Source: Dermatemys mawii (lineage: Eukaryota; Chordata; Testudines; Dermatemydidae). Taken from it: a stretch of DNA of 64,000 bases. The position numbers and the translations under genes were made by a program. The DNA lies in NCBI GenBank assembly GCA_007922305.1, contig ML677335.1, forward strand, positions 36,319,545 to 36,383,544, read 5' to 3'. Each line of letters opens with the position of its first letter. Position 1 is the stretch's first letter. The notes under the pieces are model-generated. The model saw only the letters and a program-made list of their open reading frames with translations. It was not told the DNA's origin and searched no databases. Below are positions 58,001-64,000 of this stretch, piece by piece.

Positions 58001-61000
58001 TGTAACAGAAGTTAGGTAATAGCGTGCATGATGATTAAAGCGGACAAGAGTCAAGGAGATTCCTAAAATGTGTTCTTTATAAAAGTTCCCTAATCCAAAT
58101 CACCCAAGCACACAACAGAACAATGTTTAGCTGAGTTTGTACAAGGCCAAATGGTGTTATCTTTATAGGCCTGATGGTCCTTCATTTAATATGATACTGA
58201 GTTGAATGAACTGGGTAAGGACTTTTGAATTTGGCCTTTGTAATACAAGTCATACGAATGGCATTGGAAGATACACCATTCCAACCAGATCTAAAGCTTT
58301 ATTTCATGTAAGACATCACACCAAGAAATCAAGAATGTCACTAAAATCAATGCAGTTATGAAGAAAGCCTGACTGACTGCAGTATAAATTACTTCACCCA
58401 GAAACTCAATACCTACCAAAAGAGATTGCTTAATGGCTCTGTCCACGGGATGAAGAGACAGAGCACACGCTGTTCAGCCATACAGATCATCTCATTCCAA
58501 ATGAAAGACACAGAAAATTATGGCCTACTTTGAAACTAAGCTCCTGCAGCTTCCTACTGGGTTGGGAAAGGCAAGCATGTTTCATTTATGGAGAGTTCTC
58601 TCTTTGTGAATTGGCAGAAGTCGTTCCTTGGAAAAGGAGCCTTTTTTTAAGGGAATCTCAGTGCAACTCACAAAGTGCAGCCAAAATTTATTACAGTCTT
58701 TCCTGAGGATGGTCCTCCTGAGCTAAACTGCCAGGCAAGTGTTTGCCAGTAGGAACCCACACTCTCCAACTTCCTCCTCTTTTCACTCCATGGGTGGTTC
58801 TATGTATTTTCAGATTGCATTTAATGAAAGTTTCCCATGATTTATTTCCTAAAGTAATCAAGACAGTAGCAGCCAGAATGACAGAAGTTGACTCGAGAAA
58901 AAAACAAAACTGCCTTGTACAACTTAGCTGAACCAGTTGCCCGAACTATAATTGATACATAGGCCTTTGCCCCTTTCTTTTCTGAAAATTTAGCAATCTT
59001 ACTACAATCAACCATTAACATTTTACCTGCCATACCTTACTGTAACCAGCCCACAAAACCATGAAATGTGTAGCGCATCCCAGTGAAGAAATAGTCTGCA
59101 TTGCCCCCTTGAGGGGATGTCATTCAAACAAACAGCAATTGCTCTTGAGTAAATTATGGAAATTCTTAATTCTCATCCAAAGTAAGTCCTATGTGGGTTT
59201 TATCCTGGTTTACTAAGAAAGATGCACTAGAAGGGACTTGTAGTCATACTTATTTAATTTTACACTCTACTCCCATCCCCCTTCACAGAGCGCACAGTCA
59301 TCTTGATAGGCAAATAAGCTCATTCCCCAGTTATCAGTAGCAATAGACAGAGTGCAAAATATTTGTAAGGTTCTCTTATTTTGAATCAATTTGATGAATT
59401 GTGTGCCATTCTCTGAGTACTGCTGACTGCAATACCAAATCAAATTGTGAGCTTTCCAAATGCTACCCACTTGCATCAATGAGTGGGGGAAATGGATGGA
59501 GTTGGCAGTGAAAGGGGGACAGTGTTAGCCACAAAGGAGGGGGACAGTCACGAAGGGACTTCCCCTGGGAGTCACTGGAACCCATTGGCCAGCTGGGGGA
59601 GACGGGTGCTGATAGGACAGTATTCCCCAGCTCCCAGGATTTACAATTAAATACACACTTTTTACTTTTTCCACATGTAATGTTGCTTTCATTTTGCTAA
59701 TTTCTACAGAATGGTGTCCTGGATATCTTCCAATAACTAAGTTAAAAAAATTGTTAAATACATAACCATTGTCCTCCTGCAACATGAATTTAGTCCAGAA
59801 TCTTGATTGTTTTGTCATGTGCTATAAAATTGCAACAGTTAGCCATTTACAATATAATATTTTTTAGTCAATAAAATGGCATTGTTTTATTCAGTCATGT
59901 TACTGTACTGCACTGGGCAGTATTTTCCTCTCTCTTTTATCAGCTAGTCATGCCTTGAAGAAATCACAGAATAAAGCTTAATCTGGCTGTGTATTCTGAA
60001 AAGCCAGAAATGTTGTTAATATGATAGGAGAAACTAAAAAGCATACTTACGGGGATGATCCCATTATAATCACTCACTTGAGGAAAAAGTTCAATTATTC
60101 AAACAGTGTGGAAAGAAGCATTATAATCTTCAACGAGCAAGATTTACATTTTTACCCATCAAGCAGATTGGAAAAAATTAGATTTTAACATTCCTAAAAT
60201 TTTGAATGCTTACCAGATAAAGGCCTTTTCCTAATACATATTCACATAAAACCAATCCAATTAAAATTTTAAATAAAATCCAATTTGCTGCAACTTGACT
60301 GATTGGAACTATAAAGAGCTTAAAATCCCACACAGCTGATGGCAGAAAAATGGCAGAAGACCGAGAACAACCCTCCTCTCTCCTTCCCTCCCAAAAAACA
60401 AAATCAAAAACAAAAAACCCAAACCCTACATGGGCACATGCTTTATTGCAACATTTGGCAGCACAAAAATAAGTGAACTTGCCCCTGAATATTCTTGCAG
60501 AATATAAGTATACATGCACTGTACTAAAAATACCGCCATCATCAACCAGGGTTCATCAGTATGCATCTCCTCATTGCCTTAGAAATCTACCGAGAAGAAC
60601 ACATATCACCAGATTACAGTACACTGCAAGCCTAGTAATTGTTTATATACTTTCACAGCATTTGCTTTGTTCTCATATATCCAGATAATGGAACAAAACA
60701 AAATCAAATAAAGGCAACTTAGCGCAGAATGATTTGTGAATTTGGTAACAGTATACTTGGCATTTTACATACACAATGTACAACTCTTTAGTTCCACTGT
60801 TAGATATCATTGCTGCAGCATAGAGCTGGTCAAATAAATAGTTTGTGAATAAAGTAACCTCTTTTTGTTTTGCAAATTATCTGTAAGTGGCTTGGGTTTT
60901 TTGTTGTTGTTGTTGTTGTCGTTGTTGTTTGTTTTTGTTTTATTAACCTATTTTAACAAATGTGTTTGTTATTTGCAACATTTGACAAGCACTTTGTGCA

Positions 61001-61192
61001 AACAGATCCTAGCCTACAGTTTATGCAGGATGATGATTATCTTCAAAAGGATTAGATTAGAACCTATTGGAATTTTTGATGTTTGCATCCTATATCATAT
61101 AAACCATATAGTATTATTTCTTTTCCCTTTCTGGATGTGTTAAGCATAAGGTTCCCAAACTAAATTGGTGGGATGCAGAGATCTGGCTAACT
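55051..61192. other. Long unannotated stretch
   Basis: About 6 kb with no recognisable transposon, RNA or exon, the longest such stretch in the window. It contains poly(A) tracts (e.g. 56382) and, near its end, a (TTG)n run at 60900-60940. It may hold conserved non-coding DNA (for example 55160-55480) or a non-coding transcript; none can be demonstrated here. Confidence 0.4.
60900..60940. repeat. (TTG)n microsatellite
   Basis: Run of TTG units, interrupted once by TCG, followed by GTTT units. Confidence 0.85.
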
Positions 61193-61200
61193 ATCAGGAG

Positions 61201-61324
61201 TAGAGTGACGAGACAGCAAGTGTGAAAAATTGGGACAGGGAGTAGGAGATTATAGGAGCCTATATAAGAAAAAGACCCAAAAATCAGGACTGTCCCTTCA
61301 AAATTGGGACATCTGGTCACCCTA
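61201..61324 (+). mobile_element. hAT-type MITE (TAGGGTGACC family), copy 4
   Basis: TAGAGTGACGAGACAGCAAG to TCTGGTCACCCTA, 124 bp. Flanks ATCAGGAG (61193-61200) and ATCAAGAG (61325-61332) match 7/8. Same orientation as copies 1 and 2. Confidence 0.85.
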
Positions 61325-61333
61325 ATCAAGAGC

Positions 61334-61634
61334 AGCATTGTCAACTATCGTAAATCTTACGATAGTTGGCATTTTACTTAAAGCCCCAGCTCCTGAAAAC
61401 AAGTTACTCAAGAATCTACTTCCATAACATTCCTCCCTTCCCGCAACACACACCCTCTTTTAGTCCTCATGGTTGTGGAGAAAAGCTTGTAAATGTGACT
61501 CATGCGGATCTTAAAGGCTTAGGAAACAGAAGGAAATGAAAAGAACCCAAATTTTCTGCATATATTTGAAATGTCATGATTCTTTTGGGGGAGGGGGTAA
61601 CTTTATTTTTGAGCTATCTGGGGTTGGCAATACT
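61334..61634. mobile_element. MITE with AGYATTGYCAAC termini
   Basis: Left end AGCATTGTCAAC and right end GTTGGCAATACT are inverted repeats (10/12). Interior blocks AAAGCCCCAGCTCCTG and AAAAGCTTGTAAATGTGACTC match a recurrent turtle/amniote repeat. It begins one base after the duplication of the hAT MITE on its left. Eight-base flanks do not match. Confidence 0.6.
61342..61368. repeat. Perfect 12-bp inverted repeat
   Basis: CAACTATCGTAA and TTACGATAGTTG are exact complements around the 3-nt loop ATC. It lies at the left end of the MITE above and includes two CpG sites. Confidence 0.9.
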
Positions 61635-61639
61635 TTGAG

Positions 61640-62317
61640 TTTGGCTCTGCACCATGTTACCAGTTGAAGAAAACAAAACAGATAGAAGTAGGAGAGAAAA
61701 CAAATCAAATAATAGCAAAAATCAGTGGTTTTTTCCCCCAAAAAAACACTCAAAAGCTTGATCACCTCAAAGAGAGCTGAAAATATACAAATACTTTCCT
61801 AACATTTATTCCTCCATGGAAGCAGTTGTCATAGTTGTGGTTAAATGGGAGAAGAGATTATCTGTGTGACTGCAAAGAGGAGGGGACAGCTCATGAATAT
61901 GGGCAGCCGCCTGCAGGAAGCCCCAAAGGAGTCACTGGCAATAGAGTGAGAAGTAAGAAGAGCAGCGATGAGACGGGACAATATGTGTTTGTAGCCAGGC
62001 GGAAGGCTAACAGAAGCAGGGTGTATTTTAATGTTGAACAAGGTTACAGTTTGTAGGTCTTCTTTAAAAACAGTGCAGTTTGAGAAAGGATTTTAAGAGC
62101 AGAGTGAAAAGACATGGAGGAGACTTGCAAGTAGTTCCAGGCATAGCAGGAAGTGGGAAAGAAAGCAAACATTGGCTTGGGAAAAAGACATAACAGAAGA
62201 GAGCATCTGAGAGAAGACGACCTGGGGGAAGGAGAGTAAATGGGGGCCTTGAAACCTCCAGGGTGTGGTGTTCTGTCCCATCTAGTGGCAGGGAGAGGGA
62301 GAGAGAGAGACACAGCT
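61640..62317. other. Unannotated DNA
   Basis: No gene supported. 61860-62240 is purine-rich and may be part of an unrecognised repeat. A (GA)n run lies at 62290-62310. Confidence 0.4.
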
Positions 62318-62450
62318 GTACAGCCTTAGTTAACAGCCAGGTGGCTTTTAGCTCATGTGATAGAGGCTCATGTACTAACCCCCAGAAACCTCAGGTTCAA
62401 TCCTGTCTGCTGACAACTTGGGTCTGTCGGCATTACATAGGCAGATAGAA
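62318..62450 (+). mobile_element. tRNA-derived SINE
   Basis: A-box-like TAGCTCATGTGATAGAGG (62349-62366) and B-box-like GGTTCAATCCT (62394-62404), then GACAACTTGGGTCTGTCGGC. Spacing of the two boxes (about 45 bp) is typical of a tRNA promoter. It cannot fold as an intact tRNA. Confidence 0.7.
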
Positions 62451-62593
62451 ACATCCAAAATTAGGGCTTGACCCGAAGCCCAGTACCGTCAATGTAAGAC
62501 TCTCATTTGACTTTGCTGGAGCTGAATCCAGCCCAGGTCAGTTCTGTAAAGGGTTTTATTATTGGGAATGAATGACCCCAACCAGGCCCAGAA

Positions 62594-62904
62594 CATAGGC
62601 ACTGACTCTGTGGGCGCTCCAGGGCTGAGCCCCCGCCCTCCTCCGCTGAGTGTGCCATGTGCCCACTTTTCCCCCTTTCCTCCCAGCACTTGCGCTGTGA
62701 AACAGCTGTTTTGTGGGGCTGGGAAGGAGAAGGGAGGAGGGGGAACATGACACACTCAGGGGAGGAGGCGGGGCTGGGGGGGATTTGGGAAAGGGGTCCA
62801 ATACGGGCAAGGAGGGGGTGGAGTTGGGGGGGACTTTGGGGAAGGGATTGGAATCTGGTTGAGGAAGTGGCACACACCAGAGCCAGGGAAAGTTGGCACC
62901 TATG
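62594..62904. mobile_element. G-rich hAT-type MITE, 311 bp
   Basis: Ends CATAGGCACTGAC and AGTTGGCACCTATG are imperfect inverted repeats. Flanks GCCCAGAA (62586-62593) and GGCCAGAG (62905-62912) match 6/8. The right half is strongly G-rich on the plus strand (repeated GGAGGGGG, GGGGCTGGGG). Overlapping frames on both strands are products of this bias. Confidence 0.7.
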
Positions 62905-62912
62905 GGCCAGAG

Positions 62913-64000
62913 GTCTGTGGGAATATGGGTAGAAAAGGCACCGGAGTGAGTCTTCCCTTGGGGAAAACTATGAAGCACCATTTCAAAGATGAAGTCTGTA
63001 ATCAAACTCTGCTGCATTTGTTCCCACAGCGTGGCTTGCTGGAGCAGGATTGAGTGGTACGAGATTAAGATACTTTCTCTACCTTTCTGAGTGAGCCTAC
63101 AGGTAAAATAAAGGCACTAAAGGGAGAGCCACTGAATAGCTGGAAGGGATTGAAAAAAACAAAATGTGAACTTGGACAAGCCCAAGACTTGGGCAAGTTG
63201 AAATAAATGGATTAGAAATGAATAGTTATATTCTCCCATCAAATCATACCATGCTGCAGATTGGTGATTTAGAGTTAAAATATTCAAATACCAGTTGGAG
63301 GCCATGGTAATATCTTGATTTCAATACTACTGGGTGATTGAATTTCAGAAATATCTCATTAGTTTGAAAGACTGCCAGATGCAGTAGTCAAAAGAGGAAT
63401 CATATTAATATCTTTCACTCCACAGGCCCCAAAGGCAATGGATTTCATGGTGGGTGGGGGAATCTAACTCTGTCATGAGGGAGTTGGTCCAACATAGAAT
63501 GGAATATTTCTTGCAGGATCATAATATTCCAGAGAGGAACAGACAATTGAAAACAGTATATTTAGCCTAATCAGAGGGTTCTGAACTACTGAACAGAAAT
63601 TACTGTCACTTTAAAGTGTATTCAGATCCTGAAAAAAGAGCATTGTGAAATTCCACATTTGTTGTGTGCTTGCAATCTCCATATTACATTTTCTCAGTTT
63701 TCTTAACTGCCAGCCCTGCTTACACAGTGTACGAGGTCTATGTCAAGCTGGATTCTTCTGTTGGGCTCATGCATTATCACCAGGAATAAAGATTCTTCAA
63801 GGAAATTGTTTACCTCAGTTATACCTCATTGTCCTTAAGTTACACTCCCTAATACTCCTGTGAAATTCTATTGCCTTCAGTGGTGAATTGCACAGGTGTA
63901 ACCAAGTACATCATTTGAAGACAATGGAGTTGCATAGATGGCTCTGCAACTGCAGTGTAGTTAACAATTCTGCTGATAACATATGAACCAGAAAAAAACC
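62913..64000. other. Unannotated DNA
   Basis: No gene. A palindromic-repeat fragment may lie at 63840-63925 (TACTCCTGTGAAATTC... TTGCCTTCAGTGG). Confidence 0.4.

Noticed and set aside
62340..62410. Possible tRNA gene
   Set aside because: tRNA-like promoter boxes only; cloverleaf not formed and sequence continues into a SINE body.
62503..63017. Several 88-152-codon frames on both strands
   Set aside because: Produced by the G-rich interior of a MITE; no coding signature and both strands open.

Overview
The window is vertebrate nuclear DNA, most likely from a turtle. The evidence is AT-rich, gene-poor sequence crowded with CR1 non-LTR retrotransposons whose 3' ends carry the (ATTCTATGTT)-type tail, tRNA-headed SINEs with MIR/CORE-like middles, hAT-type MITEs, Ty3/Gypsy-type and ERV-type LTRs and a Penelope-like element. 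The turtle assignment rests on my recognition of these repeat families from memory, not on a search. No host protein-coding exon, rRNA, true tRNA or CRISPR can be supported; almost every substantial open reading frame is a decayed transposon gene, an antisense shadow of one, or chance.

Layout. 0-5.5 kb: L2/CR1-like LINE pieces, a TAGGGTGACC-type MITE at 1.4 kb, and a hAT element (4743-5504) holding another DNA element and a 50-bp tandem duplication. 7-9.5 kb: a Penelope-type 3' tail, a tRNA/MIR-like SINE, a probable LTR (8304-9440) and a perfect hairpin. 11.8-14.7 kb: a MITE nested in a LINE tail, a pyrimidine-rich block and LTR sequence. 16-20 kb: SINEs, hAT MITEs and a Penelope-like 3' region. 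24-29 kb: a 5'-truncated CR1 split by a Gypsy-type LTR retrotransposon (26004-28422) with a clean 5-bp target duplication and a SCAN-like gag. 31.2-34.1 kb: an LTR split by a minus-strand CR1. 37.5 kb: a solo LTR with a perfect 5-bp duplication. 41.4 kb: a head-to-head inverted pair of Penelope-type tails. 43.6-44.8 kb: a Penelope-like element encoding a GIY-YIG domain. 45.0-45.7 kb: a solo LTR with a 4-bp duplication. 46.7-48.2 kb: a third CR1. 50 kb: a piece of a different CR1-clade LINE. 52-55 kb: a DNA-element end and LTR-like sequence. 61-63 kb: three MITEs and a SINE.

There is no operon or pathway. The biology is the insertion history: target-site duplications give relative ages (Gypsy LTR element after CR1; CR1 after LTR; MITE after LINE tail). 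The most interesting points are the hammerhead-ribozyme-like cores (CUGANGA, stem, GAAA) in two Penelope-type tail families, the inverted-tail pair, and the SCAN-like gag relic. Stretches without annotation are mostly unique-looking AT-rich DNA; a few may be conserved non-coding sequence, which cannot be judged from one sequence.
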